Position numbers and translations under genes: made by a program
Notes under the pieces: generated by a model
Told to the model about the DNA's origin: nothing
The model's database searches: none
Seen by the model: the letters and a program-made list of their open reading frames with translations, nothing else
Assembly: GCA_023512835.1 (NCBI GenBank)
Contig: CM042089.1
Span: forward strand, 16,356,562 to 16,420,561
Length of the DNA stretch: 64,000 nucleotides
Direction of reading: 5' to 3'
DNA from: Taxillus chinensis
Taxonomy: Eukaryota > Streptophyta > Magnoliopsida > Santalales > Loranthaceae
In this document: one piece after another, positions 45,249 through 56,683 of the stretch
Numbering within the stretch: the stretch's first letter is position 1
Layout: each line of letters opens with the position of its first letter

Positions 45249-45649
45249 TGTCATGCCCCAAAAACTTAGGACGTCTCTCAGTGGTGCTTTCCGAATAGGA
45301 AGAAGCACTACATGTAGGAGAGGGGCAGGTTGAAGCATAAATGGTGCGCTGTAGAAGGCTACAGACAATTTGTGTCGGAGAATGGATGGAGCCCCTTCTG
45401 AGTTCAGACATGCTAACCCATTTGAGTGCGGAGAACATACCGCTAGTCAAGGACTTGATGTTGAAGAAGGAATTTAGTGATCCTTACACAAATTGATCGA
45501 GAATTGGAACCATTCTCTTCATAAGCCCAAGGTAGGGCAAAATCAGTCTACATGCACTTCAACCCTCAAAGGCTAAACTTAACGGACCGAGTAAAGGAAA
45601 GCTAAGTAACAAAACGAGTTGAGGGGTGTAGGAATTCTGCCCCATGACA
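45249..45649 (+). repeat. LTR 3 of the three-LTR TRIM
   Basis: 401 bp, TGTCATGCCCC to CCCATGACA, preceded by the purine-rich tract AGGTGGAGGAGAA that would serve as PPT. Confidence 0.87.
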
Positions 45650-45653
45650 CTTG

Positions 45654-46870
45654 TACACATTGTGGTATACATTTGATTTCTAACCACTGAAGCATATAGT
45701 ACATCTTACATGTACTCTACATTTTTTTATTGTTCAAACACTGGTCTATACTTACCTTGAAGTGGGTAACTAGAATAGTGCCTATTTGTTTTGCTTTACT
45801 TATATTGAACCTATCAAGTACTTTTTGTATATATTTCTATGAAGATAACCATAATTTCATGTTATTCCTATCTTTGCTTAAACTCATTCCAAGAATCTAC
45901 TTCATTAAATCCAAATTCTTCATGACAAATTATTTACTCAAATCAGACTTCAAGGTAGCTATTTCTCTTGTCATGACCTATAATCAATATATGATGCACA
46001 TAGAGAAATAACATTAGAAAATTATCATATGCATACCACTTTATATGGACATGGAAATATGAATTAGTCTTTGTAAATTTGTGCTCTTACATAAAAGCAT
46101 CAAACTTATGATACCATACAATCTATTCTAGGGGTGAAATCGGTTTGGTTTGAATTGGTATAAGTTATTTTTCAAATCAATTTGATGTGTTTCGGTTTAG
46201 ACAAAATCAAACCAAACCAAACATATTGCTTTAAGCAAACCAAACCAAACCGAATTAATTTCGTTTGGTTCGGTTCAGTTTGAACCAACGATTTGAAAGA
46301 TTATCAGTTTGAGTCGGTTTGGTTCATTAATTTTTGAGTTCTTGAAAGTTGAAATGACATAAAATAAAAAAATAGTGTATAAGCATATCAATACCTATAT
46401 ATCTTAAATTTATAATTATAAGTCTCAAAATTGGATAATATAATTCATAAACATAATACATTAATTATTAACAAATAATCTTAAATAACCAAGTCCCAAA
46501 ACATGAAATAACAATAGAAAATAAGTAAATAACAAAATTATTTTGTTTGGTTCGATTTAAATCGCGGTTTTGAAATTGCAAACCAAACCAAACCAATATA
46601 TTATTTGTTTCCAAATCAAACCAAACCGGTTTTTGTTTAGTTTCAGTGGTTTGATAAATTGGCAGTTTTGACGGGTTGGTTTGGATCGGTTTTTGGTGGT
46701 TTGGCAGTCTAAAGTTACATGCCTAATCTCTTCTTTAATTTGCAGGCCATATTCTTGTCTTGTACGTTAAACCCTTAAGCTTTGTCTCATGTAAATATCT
46801 TCTTTCAAGTCACCTTGGAAAAAAGAAGTATGTACTTCCACCCGTTCCATTTCAAATTATAGAAGATCCT
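45654..46870 (-). pseudogene. Copia reverse transcriptase, part 2 of the split element (carries a hAT MITE)
   Basis: Minus strand, upstream to downstream: a block with FFQGDLKEDIYM (about 46830-46790), then, past the MITE, WYAYDNF, YVHH in place of the catalytic YVDD (about 46000), FVMKNLDL and KYIQKVLDRFN, then the approach to RNase H at 45654. Both catalytic Asp of YxDD read as His in this copy and stops are frequent. The gene continues at 10928. The style (KLWLS...KYIQKVL) is of the Tork/Tnt1 lineage. The 5' part of this Copia was not identified right of 46870. Confidence 0.75.
46129..46725. mobile_element. hAT-type MITE 3
   Basis: 597 bp with ends TAGGGGTGAAA and, inverted, TAGGCATGTAA, flanked by ATCTATTC (46121-46128) and ATCTCTTC (46726-46733), 7 of 8 identical. 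The inside is built of GGTTTGGTTTGGTT / AACCAAACCAAACC repeats on both strands, able to fold back. It interrupts the Copia RT frame, which continues on both sides. Confidence 0.85.
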
Positions 46871-47002
46871 GCTCCGTGCTCATTGAGAGGTGGTGGTGGT
46901 AGCACTTCCTCTTCTCATGGAGTTGATGTCACTACAAATAACCTTCATTTCCCTGCACTCCCAACAATCTCATTAGGTTATCCATGAGTTTCTAAGTAGC
47001 CA

Positions 47003-47539
47003 TGTAAAGACTTGTGTTTTGGGTAGTATTGAGAGCTATCCATTTTTTGAGGATTAAGTTATCTAGACAGTAAAGTGACTGTCGATACAAGTGTTTTGGT
47101 TGTATTTGGCCCCAATTTTGAGTTGGGGTCTTGAAAGACTTATTTTAAAACTTTTTAGAGGTCTATTGGTTAACCTTTTATGTGAGTTGTCATTTGAGGA
47201 TGAGATCATATAGATGATGATGTACTCATTATTTCGAGCATTTTGACATTAATTGAGCTCAATTTGGAGTATATGACCTCGGAAGGTCAATTATGATTTT
47301 TGAGTGTTTTTTAATTTAGTAATATCTAGAAAATATAAATAAGGGAGAGAAAGAAGAGCTCCCAACGTAAATTCATTTGCATTTGGTGAGAAGGGCTTCA
47401 TGGGGGGCTTAAAGCTTGGAGCTTGGGAAGGAGCTTGAAGCATGGATTCTGGATCGATTCGATTCGTGAATCACTCTCTAGGTAGGTGTTCCTTTGATGC
47501 TCCACTCTTTTTGAATCATAGTGGGATTAGTTTGCATGA
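47003..47539 (+). repeat. 5' part of a Gypsy-like LTR (GCGT-LTR copy 3), truncated
   Basis: Starts TGTAAAGACTTGTGTTT, matching the start TGTAAGGACTTGTATTT at 53856, and shares 'GACTGTCGATACAAG'/'GATTGTCGACATGAG', a TATAAATA-type box near 47334 and 'CTAGGTAGGTGTT'. It is cut at 47540 by the minus-strand Gypsy. Its 3' part is not found on the other side. Confidence 0.7.
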
Positions 47540-50172
47540 TGTTGAAGACTTTGATTAGTATCCAACAACAATTTATATAAGAATAACCTGAATACCAAAA
47601 CTCTAGCCCAAACAATTCAAGTAATTAATTGGAAAAACTAAAATATAAGAGTAAACCTTTAATTACGAGTTTATTACTAATAAGAGCTAATTTCAATGAA
47701 TACATAAATTGTCATAAACAAAGCCTATTTATAGGCATCGATGAAACTAGAAATTGAAAACCTATTACAATAAGGAAGCTAAGGCAACATACTAATTCAA
47801 CCCTAATTAATGTAAACTATAAATTAAATATGAAAATAAGATAAAAGGAAAGACTAGACCAAGTATGAATTAAATAAGGAAAGAACAGAATAGGAAAAAC
47901 TATGTGACTTGATTAACAAGATAAGCACAAAGTATTCATCATTCCCCTCCCTTCAAGATTTCCCTTATCTTTAAGGGATAATTTGGGAAAGTGTTCTCCT
48001 AACTTCACAGAGTCACCCCTAGAAGCTTCCTGCCAATATCTTTCACCCACCACCACGAAGCATTGGGCGTTATTGGTGCATGGTCCCTTGAACTTTGGAG
48101 CTTCACATTGGTGTTCCTCCTTAGCTGGCAAAGCTGCCCAAGTTCTCTTTTTTCTATCCATTTTGAAATCCATTGACATGACACTATAATCAGTAATGAC
48201 CTTGCCAATACTTTTTAACCAAGCAGTGCCCAAAACCATATCAACTCCCACCATTGGCAACACATGTAGGTCAGTAGTAATCCTGACTCCTTGGGTGTTG
48301 ATCTTTGCGTTCTGAACTATCTCCTCACACTATAATTTTTCTCAGTGTTGATGAAATTGTGGGTGGAACCAAAAACTACTAGCAATGAAACTTCAAGAGT
48401 TCCAATCCATGCCATGAGCCTTATAGTGGGCGGATTTGAGCCCTTGTCACGACATCGAGAGATAAGTCAACATCGCAAATATCTTTTTCTACTTCAACCA
48501 TCCTCAACTCACCTCCTTTATTGATGCCATATCCATCGACTAAGCTAGGGTCGTTGATCATAAACACCTCCCCAGTTTGACATTAATGGACCTTGTCCCA
48601 CTTTTTACCACATTTGAAGCAGAGACCTTTTTTAGCTCTCTCAATAACCTTGTCATATGAAAACGTTAGAATTTTCTTGTTGTCCTTCTTAGATACACTT
48701 TCAGTGGGTTCCTTTGCTACTTGATAGTCTTCAACGAGTTTTAATTTGATAATATCCCCATAATTCTCCTTAGCAAGCTTCTTTTCACTATGGTAGCTAC
48801 CCTCCTAGATTTCCGCCATCTTTATGGCTTTAGCTAGTTGTTGGGGTTACTTTAGTTTAACTTTATTGCTATCAAGGGCCTTAGCCCCTCAATAAAGGTA
48901 CCTAGTAGTGACTCCTTAGATCATCTTCGAACAAGAATTTGGAGTCTGCAAAACTCCTCTACATAATCGACGACCTTGCCGTCTTACTTCAGCTTGGCTA
49001 GTTGACTATAGTGATTGATAACTAGAGAGGGTCCCCATTGGTTTAGGAACTCTCATTCAAACATCACTCATTCGTCACCCGTATTATTCATACTAGACAT
49101 TGATCCATCACCTCCAATTATTGGCCTTAATGTCTAAATACATGTAGACCACAACAACTCAATCATTTCTAGCCAACTTACAAACTCGAAGTAGTGCACT
49201 ACCTTGTCCAGTCCACTCATATAAATCACTTCCCTTGAAGTGGGGAAACTTGATCTTTGGTTTCTTCGGGCCCCAGTCATGGCCCCTATCACCATATGAA
49301 TCATCAGCATCATGCTTATGTCCCCTTCGGTGATCGTAGACTGCTCTCCATCCAAGATCTGCCCTAGTGGACATCTCATTAGTTTCCAAGCCGTCGTCGA
49401 TCTCTCCTCTGACTAGATTATCTCGCAACCATTGCTCGACAACCATCAGTCCTCGCTCCACATGACCACCATGCCTAGGATGACCATGGTAAGGTATGTT
49501 TTTAGCTCTCAATATATCATTAGTCTCCTGTGTAGATCATTGTGATTTATGATTGTCTCCATGAGTTTGTCTGCCTCTGGTCGGTTCCTTGCCCTTGCTG
49601 GTAGCGAGTAGTCAGTTGATATTCTCATTGGTTCTATCTTGAGAACAAGCCATCTCTGCTATTGCTACTGAAAGCTTTATAAAGAAGTCTCTAGCGATTT
49701 GAAAAGTTGTTTGTTCGTCTTAGTCGCCTCCTCCATTATTTTGATGAAGAATGCGAAAGAAGAATGAATTTGAGAAATCTTAATGAGGATCTATCAATGA
49801 AATTGATAACTCAATAAGAAATCTTAATTAAAATCTCTCAATAAAAGCATCAAATTATTGAGGACTTTTATTAGGACCTAACAATAATTTAAAGAAGGAT
49901 AACTGAATATCCAAACTCTAGCTCAAGTAATTCAAATAATTAATTAAAAAAGCTTAAATATAAGAATAAATATTTAATTAAGAGTTTATTACTAATAAGA
50001 GTCAACGTCAATGAATACATAAATTGTCATAGATAAAACCTATTTATAGGTATAGACAAAAACGTGGAATTGAAAACATATTACAATAAGAAAACTAAGT
50101 CAAAATACTAATTTAACCCTAATTAATATAAACTATAAATTAAATATGAAAATAAGATAAAAGGAAAGACTT
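47540..50172 (-). mobile_element. Internally deleted Gypsy retrotransposon
   Basis: Direct repeats 47540-47941 (3' LTR, 402 bp) and 49856-50172 (5' LTR, missing about 85 bp at its outer end) share long near-identical stretches such as AACTATAAATTAAATATGAA. The minus strand after the left LTR shows the polypurine tract GAAGGGAGGGGAA (47953-47942). Between the LTRs only gag and part of protease remain (~1.9 kb). RT, RNase H and integrase are absent. No initiator-Met PBS was seen next to the 5' LTR. Confidence 0.75.
48180..49620 (-). pseudogene. Gypsy gag and partial protease
   Basis: Gag N-terminal part (49512-49159) with KIKFPHFKGSDLYEW, the conserved Ty3/Gypsy gag start. A degenerate knuckle CFKCGKKWDKVH then stop and Cys lie near 48630-48590. 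Next comes a retropepsin-like stretch (FGSTHNFI, the catalytic Asp-Ser lost) and the downstream MVLGTAWLKSIGKVITDY segment (48240-48180) typical of Ty3/Gypsy protease ends. Stops and frameshifts throughout. Confidence 0.75.
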
Positions 50173-50182
50173 CTAGATGGAG

Positions 50183-50639
50183 TGTTGGATCAAACCCAGA
50201 ATTTGGATGATGCGGATAAAACTCTATGTAATTTGATTTGAGACGTTGTTTGTTTATTCTAAGTTGTTGCAGAAGATATAACTCTAATTTGGATCTTCAC
50301 TCATGAGAGCAAAGCTAAGGATAGGATACATAATCTTGATCCGAACCAACATGAGTATCGTCAAGCACTTGGTAAATAACCAAGTCTTCATACGGAATAA
50401 GGATCACTCGTGCGGACTAAATACTTAAAGTTATGGACTAAGGAATCTGCGTCTTACACTTAAATGGACTAAGTTAAATAGATGCGGAATAAGAATCCTA
50501 GTCTATATCTCGCACGGAGTAAGAGAGAACTATCGCGGAATAAAAACTAAATCTTCCACTCAAGTGGACTAAGGACAAGAAGACACAAAGTAAGGAACCC
50601 GAGTCTTTCATTCACGCGGAGTAAGGAAGGACTCCGAAT
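50183..50639 (+). repeat. Truncated, diverged SIRE LTR fragment
   Basis: Starts TGTTGGATCAAACCCAGAAT as in the SIRE nest and keeps CTTGGTAAATAACCAAG and scattered GCGGAGTAAGG / GCGGAATAAG words, but lacks the regular 20-bp array, TATA box and 3' end. It joins directly to Copia gag of a different family at ~50640. An older relative of the four SIRE LTRs at 12-37 kb. Confidence 0.75.
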
Positions 50640-52700
50640 ATGCTAAGGTTATGGACTGTAGAGTAGTGAAGGATCTATGGGATAAACATGAAAGTGTATA
50701 TCAAGGAGATGATAGACTAAAGGAAACTAGGCTACAATTATATACTTAGTAGTATGAAACCCTTAAAATGGAGGAGCATGAGAGTATATAGGAGTTCTTT
50801 GTGCGATTTATAAAGATTTTCAATGACATGAGAAGTCATGGCAAAAATAAGAAGAACTTTGCCATTGTATTGTAAAGAAGGTGCTGAGGGTTCTACCTAA
50901 AAGATTTATTCTAAGGGTAGAAGTTCTGGAAAATAGCCGAGAGCTGGAAACCATGACATTGCAGGAGTTGTAGTGCAGTCTAACTGCATTGAAGATGAAG
51001 TTGCATTCCTATGATGAGCCATCTACATCAACATCAGCACCTATAGTGAAGGGAACAAAAGAAGTAGCCTTCAAAGCTATGAAAAAATTAAAAATAAAAA
51101 AGAAGCCGACTTTACTAGAAAATTTAGAAGAGGTGGAGCAGGGAAGCAAGTTAGAGGAAAAGAGAAAGGTCGACTTTCTCTTAGATATTTTAAATGTGGA
51201 AAGCGGAGGCACTTTGCATCATAGTGCAAAGTGAAGGCTGATGACTTGAATGATGATGTCTTTGATGTAGAGGACACTAAATGGAAGAAGACATTATCTA
51301 CAAGAAGTAATTTCACAAGGAGACCAGCAGCTCCATAGAAGAAAAAGGGCTCACACAAGAATTACATGAGCTGAATTTCAGAATCTGATGATAAGGATGA
51401 ATGTTCATTAGATTATGCCTTTGTTGCCAAGGTTGAGATAGACAATGGTAGCATAACATCAAAGAATGAAGAGGCAATAAAAGAAGAAGAAGTAGATCTA
51501 GAAGAAGAGCTAGAGCTTATAATAGAGGAGATCCATAAAAGAGATAACAGGATCAAGCAGCTCAAGGAAGTCATAGGAGAGAAGGATAAGGTTCTAGAGG
51601 AATCAAAGAAGTTATGCGAGGAAATTGTCAGCCTAAAGCTTAAGCATGAGGAGCAAATTAAGATATGTGATGACATTACCACAAAACTCACCATCAGAAA
51701 CACCACAATCCAAGGGCTTGAGGAAAAACTAGTAGGCCTTCAACAAAAGATCACAAAAGACAGGGCCACTCAAGCCTCAACCTCTAAAAGCTCCCAGATC
51801 ACATCTCTCACAGCACTACAAGTGGCTTAGGAGGTAAAGGCGACATTGTAGGCGGCTAGGAAGGAAATCACGACACCACAGGCGGCAAGGAAGGTTAATG
51901 TTCCAAATGGTGAGCGTGACAAGCACAAGAAGGCTACTACTGTGATCTAGAGCAACAAGAAAGCGAAGAATACTTTCATAGGTGGTGTGAATGATGAGAA
52001 GATGGAGAGACACCCTCATGACTAGTCCAAGACCAGTGGAGTGAACAAATGTGTTCAGAAATCTGAGGATTCCACGAATGCGAAGAAATCTAATACAAAT
52101 GTCATTTCTATAAGTTTAAGGGTGCCCCTTAGTAAATATGAAAGTAAACCTGTGAAACCAACCATCATGGCCAAGTTTGTAATAAAGAAGACTTCAAAAA
52201 TTCAAAAGTTCAGCAAAAGCCAGTTTTACGGCCACTGCTACTATTGTGCAGTGTGGGGTCATATAGCCAGATTCTATTGGTGGAGCTATCTGGTACATGC
52301 TTTTAAAACATAATTGAAGACATCTAGATAGAACTTGTACAAGATGGAAAAGAGAAAATCATCCATAAGTTTTCGTAACTCTTGTTAGAAGTAGAGACAT
52401 GATGAAAAATTATGCTAGTGGAAGCCAAAGCTCATTTCCACGAACAACAAGTTTGCTATACTAGCAAATTTGGAAGTTTGTGATAAATGTGGTAGTGAAC
52501 GTTGCAAGAAGTGCATATATTTGTGAGCAGAATTAGAAGAAAAGCACTATGAAGTTACAAGAAAGGAAAAAAGAGTCAACATCTCAGAAGACTGTGGAGC
52601 CTAGGCCTTAGGGGGAGTGCTTCAAGTCTAAACTAAAATAAGAAAAGTGCTTTAAGTCTAAAATAAAACAAGAAGAGTGCTTCAAGTCTAAAGTAAAACA
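50640..52700 (+). pseudogene. Copia gag with long coiled coil, 5' truncated
   Basis: Begins within a UBN2-type capsid domain (KDLWDKHESVYQGDDRLKET, then stop-riddled). A degenerate knuckle FKCGKRRHFAS near 51195-51225 follows. Then comes a long open stretch (51420-51830) of Glu/Lys/Leu heptad-like sequence (EEELELIIEEIHKRDNRIKQ) that reads as coiled coil. A second zinc-finger-like motif CYYCAVWGHIARF near 52238-52275 has lost its last Cys. A large coiled-coil gag is typical of SIRE-type elements. Confidence 0.75.
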
Positions 52701-52740
52701 AGTTTATATGGCTAAAGGGAACGAGTAGCTCATGTTATTG

Positions 52741-53855
52741 AGATTGCTTTGAAAGTTGATATCAAAGACAGACAGTGGATCCATGATAGTGGTTGTCCAG
52801 GTCACATGATAGGTGACCTAAACAAGTTATCAAAGTTATCAGATGTGAACAAGGACAAATTTGTCAAAGTGAGATTTGCTAATGATAGCTTTCTGAAAAT
52901 CAAGGGGCTAGGATCTGCCAAATAGGGAAAGAATAAGCTAAAGGATGTCTTACATATTGAAGGATTAAAGTATAATCTAGCATCCGTCAGTTAGCTGTGT
53001 GATGCAGGTCATGAGTGACCTTTACCAAAACCATTTGCCAAGTTAAGAGAGAAAATGACAACACAGTAGCAGCTGAAAGAAGGACAGATGTGACTTGTAT
53101 GTAATTGATGAGAACAAGACCCAGAGTTGTCATATAACAAAGATTGAAGAAAATGAACTCCGGCATAGAAGACTGGGACATCTCAATCAGAAGAATATGA
53201 GAAAGCTTGTAAATTGCAAGGCCATTAGAGACATCCCAGATATCAAAGAGATAGAGAGCATGTCTACTTAGCACACCAACATGAAAAATAGACCAGATTT
53301 CATTATAAAGTAAAAGAATATAGCTCAGAAGCAACTGTGGATATTGTGCATATTGAATTGTGTGGACTTATGAGGAGCAAGGGACTCAACGGTGAAAGAT
53401 ATTTCACCTTGTTTGTGGATGACTTCACTAGAAGAACTTTTATCATGTACTTAAAACACAAGACAGAAACTTTGAAGTGCTTCAAGAAGTATAAAATAAT
53501 GGATGAAAAAGATAGTGGTCGAAGAATCAAAGTATTGAGATCAGATCAGGGCATTGAATTTACAAATGAAGTCTATGAGAAGTATTTGAACAAACATGGG
53601 ATTCGGCATCAATTGTCATTAATAATAACTCCACAACAAAATAGGTTTGTTGAAAGAAAGAATAGGGGTGTTATTGAAATGGATAGAACCTTACTGCTTG
53701 GAGCTAATCTTTATACAAGGTTTTGGACAGAAGCAACAAGAACAGTCGTACACTTACTGAACAGAATCACATTAAGGCCAAGAATAGACTGTATAACCTA
53801 TTGGTGTGGAAAGAAGTCAATAGCCAAGTAATTCAAAATCTTTGGAAGCCCTTGC
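52741..53855 (+). pseudogene. Copia protease and integrase core
   Basis: Protease active site DSGCPGHMIGD (DSG at 52785-52793). GAG-pre-integrase region is degenerate. The integrase core is open from 53337 to 53831: the first catalytic position reads HIELCG, with Glu where Copia integrases have Asp. FVDDFTRRTF, LRSDQGIEF (second Asp) and ERKNRGV (Glu) follow. The frame is cut at 53855 by a solo LTR, with TSD CTTGC. Confidence 0.82.
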
Positions 53856-54005
53856 TGTAAGGACTTGTATTTGAGTGACATTATAGGTTGATTTATTATT
53901 GAGGGTGATAATATTTAAAAGGCGATGTGATTGTCGACATGAGCGTTTTGGCTGTAAGTGGACTTAATTTGGAGTCTAGGGTCCTGCGAAGACATTTTAG
54001 TATTT

Positions 54006-54169
54006 TAAGACTATTATTATTATTATTATTATTATTATTGTCATTATTGTCATTATAATTATTATTGTTAAAATTATTAAGGTTATTATATTATTATTAT
54101 TATTATTATTACTATTACTAATAAAATTATTGAGGTTATTGTTAATATTATTATTATTATTACTAATCC

Positions 54170-54208
<39 letters not shown>

Positions 54209-54240
54209 TATAATTATTATTATTATTATTAAATTTAATA
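54006..54240 (+). repeat. (ATT)n/(TAA)n microsatellite in the LTR
   Basis: Interrupted ATT repeats switching to ATA/TAA. The inverted related LTR has the matching (ATA)n tract at about 62214-62290, so the repeat is ancestral to the family. Confidence 0.9.
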
Positions 54241-54393
54241 TTAGAAGAGAGTATAAATAGAGGTGAAACTTAGGACAGAAACCCTACGTTCGTGGTTTGA
54301 AGCCGTCGTGCTCTACCAATCTCTCGATACTAGACCAGGTAGGTGTTTCTAGATCTTTCAAACGTTCTATTGTGTGAACGCAGATCGTTAGAG

Positions 54394-54394
<1 letters not shown>

Positions 54395-54453
<59 letters not shown>
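54395..54453 (+). repeat. (TA)n microsatellite
   Basis: About 29 uninterrupted TA units inside GCGT-LTR copy 4. Nearby are (GT)n/(AT)n at 54517-54550 and a G run at about 54921-54937. Confidence 0.95.
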
Positions 54454-54456
<3 letters not shown>

Positions 54457-54513
54457 TTCGACCCTAATATTGCACGCGTAAAATATATATATGCATAAAT
54501 GTTTAGATGTAAA

Positions 54514-54550
<37 letters not shown>

Positions 54551-56287
54551 TCATGATCGTGGAAGGCGGTAACTGCACAGTGCGACCTTGTGGCAGTCTG
54601 GCGCGATGGGCCGGCCACCCTTTTTTTTCCCGTGGAATTGGTTTCTACACCGAGCTTCAGTTCGGTCGGCCAATCCACATTTTAATTATTGTCATCATCC
54701 CATATTTTTATTAGAAATGGCCCTCGTCCTTGCTAGTAGCCAAGACATTGGAACAAATAATAATTCATTGATAATAAATAAGCATTGACCATTATTTATC
54801 GATATCCAAGCATTGGAGCAAATTTTGGTCGTCCTTGGTGGTAGCCAGGCCAGCCTGGCTTTGGGATTTGCACACACAAGTGTGTGTTAAGAGAAAGAGG
54901 GGGAGGGGGCGGCACATGGAGGGGGGGGGGGGGGGGCGTGCTCCTCCTGTGCTGCCCCTATGAGTTGGAAGAAATCACCAACCCTTACAAGCTGGCTGTG
55001 TCTTGAGTTGGTCCCTTATGGGCTGGCCTTATTTCCCTTAACCCTTAAAGGCTTTTCTTGCTTGATTTTAGTGCCTATAATTTCGTCCCTTATTGTAGTA
55101 TTTTCTTTTTATTCCGGTTAAAGTTAATTTAATTAAATAAATATTGTTGAGCTTGATGATTAGTCCAATATTATAAATATTATCTGGACTTAGGTTGTTT
55201 AGTTTGATTAAATAAATAATGTTTGGGTTTGAAATTGTAGTTTAATACAAATATTATGAGGTTAAATATTATAGTGTAAATAATATAGATATTATTGGGT
55301 TTCATATTATAAATTTTTCGCTTGAAATACAATTTGTAGCATGATATTATTAATTTGACATTAAAAAAATAGTACTATTTGTAGCTTGATATTATCAATT
55401 TGATATATATATATATATGTATATATATATATCTTTTGTGTTATGTTATTATTATTTTAGCGATTTAAATGTTTTGTTAAACCGTTGTATTGGAATCTAA
55501 TTATTAGAAAACTCAATTTATTGATTTTATGGGTAGAATTGGTGGTGGAGTTGGATGGGTTAACTACGGGTCCCCTATATGGCTGTTTAACTCAGGTCTC
55601 ATATGTGGCAGGTTGTCATTAGGTACACCGCAGGTCCCACATATGGGTATCTGGTAGTGACTGGAATCTTTGAAGTTGGTTGCGGGAATTAATTAGTGAA
55701 TGGTTGGATTGTCTGATGCGAACCTTTAATGAATGAAATGTATGTGTGTGATGTCATAATTTGTATTTTAATGTAAGTTCTCTGTGATGGAATAAGACAC
55801 TACACTTGCACAAGCATATACCGATCATGTAGGTTTAGGATTTCATGTAATAGGATGGTGAGGAGGTGGAGATCACCTACTAGGCATTTGTGTTCACCCC
55901 TACTTTGTTGACATGTTTCAGGTATCGATTCATTTGCAAAAGGCTGGCCCGAAGTTAATTGTTATTTATTTCACATTTTGTTATAATTTGGTTTAAAGAT
56001 TTTGTAAGATGTAATTAGTTTTATTATTTGAATATCCGGATGAGGGTCCGTGAAAGTTGTATTGGATTTATAGCATGACTCTGTTATTAATAAATTATTT
56101 TCCTTAACTTCATAACATGTGGGAATGTTCAAAAATACCCTTGATGTATGATTGTATAGGTATAGCTTGGACAGTACCCACTGTGTAGTCTATATCGTGC
56201 TAGTCACCAACCCCTTGACCTTTCGGGTGCGGGCATGGAGAAGTCACACTCTTAGTTCCGGTCCTTCCGAGATTTGGGGGCGTGACA

Positions 56288-56683
56288 CTTGCTTTGTGAA
56301 GATAAAGGAAAAGGAAAAGGAAAGTTTCATGCCAAATATGAGGAAGGAACATTTGTTGGGTACTCATATCAAACAAAAAGTTATAGAGTATATCTTCCAA
56401 GACTCAGAAAGGTTATAACGTCAAGTGGAGTTAAAGTTGATGAAAATTGAAAGAAAGATGTAAATGAATATGAAGACCTAAAATTTGAAGAAGAGGAACA
56501 TCAGAAGGATGATGAGTCTAAGCATGAAAGGAATGAGAAAAATGAGGACACATACTTAGAGAAGTTTGATGAAGCTAATGGAGACTCTATCTCTGGAGAA
56601 GAATCGAGTAAGAGAGCTAGGAGGACATGATCTAGTGTACATAACAAGGATCAAATCATTGGTGATCCAAAAGCAGGTGTAAC
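56288..56683 (+). pseudogene. Copia integrase C-terminal part and acidic hinge
   Basis: Resumes at the duplicated CTTGC with the integrase C-terminal segment (HLLGTHIKQK, the position of the usual FLGYS motif) followed by a Glu/Asp/Lys-rich hinge and DQIIGDPKAG before RT. Interrupted at 56683 by the next solo LTR (TSD GTAAC). Confidence 0.78.

Larger units (their letters stand above)
10929..45649 (+). mobile_element. Three-LTR TRIM, host to the entire central nest
   Basis: Three ~400-bp LTRs lie in the same orientation: 10929-11330, 11725-11808 plus 40140-40457, and 45249-45649. All start TGTCATGCCC and share 'CTTTCCGAATAGGAAGAAG' and 'TCAAGGACTTGA'. They are separated by two ~0.4-kb internal segments (11331-11724, and 40458-40522 plus 44887-45248), each starting with a PBS-like TGGTATTAGAGCCG or its mutated form. 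No coding capacity. The element is flanked by CTTG on both sides (10925-10928 and 45650-45653; CTTGT if one terminal T is counted as target). It interrupts a Copia pol gene whose frame matches up across the empty site. All later insertions (solo LTR, two SIREs, small TRIMs, CACTA) lie inside it. Confidence 0.85.
53856..56287 (+). repeat. Solo Gypsy-like LTR (GCGT-LTR copy 4)
   Basis: 2432 bp from TGTAAGGACTTG to GGGGGCGTGACA with perfect TSD CTTGC (53851-53855 and 56288-56292), inserted in the Copia integrase. TATAAATA at 54252-54259 marks the LTR promoter. It contains an (ATT)n tract, a (TA)n tract, a (GT)n run, a G run and a short GGTCCCAYATATGG minisatellite near 55566-55650. No internal retroelement sequence, hence a solo LTR. 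Confidence 0.92.

Noticed and set aside
46760..46987. Plus-strand frame with a Gly-rich GGGGSTSSSHG stretch
   Set aside because: Partly overlaps the minus-strand Copia RT; the rest has no recognised domain, so I left it uncalled.
54330..54678. Open frames encoding Tyr-Ile repeats
   Set aside because: Translation of (TA)n and (GT)n microsatellites.
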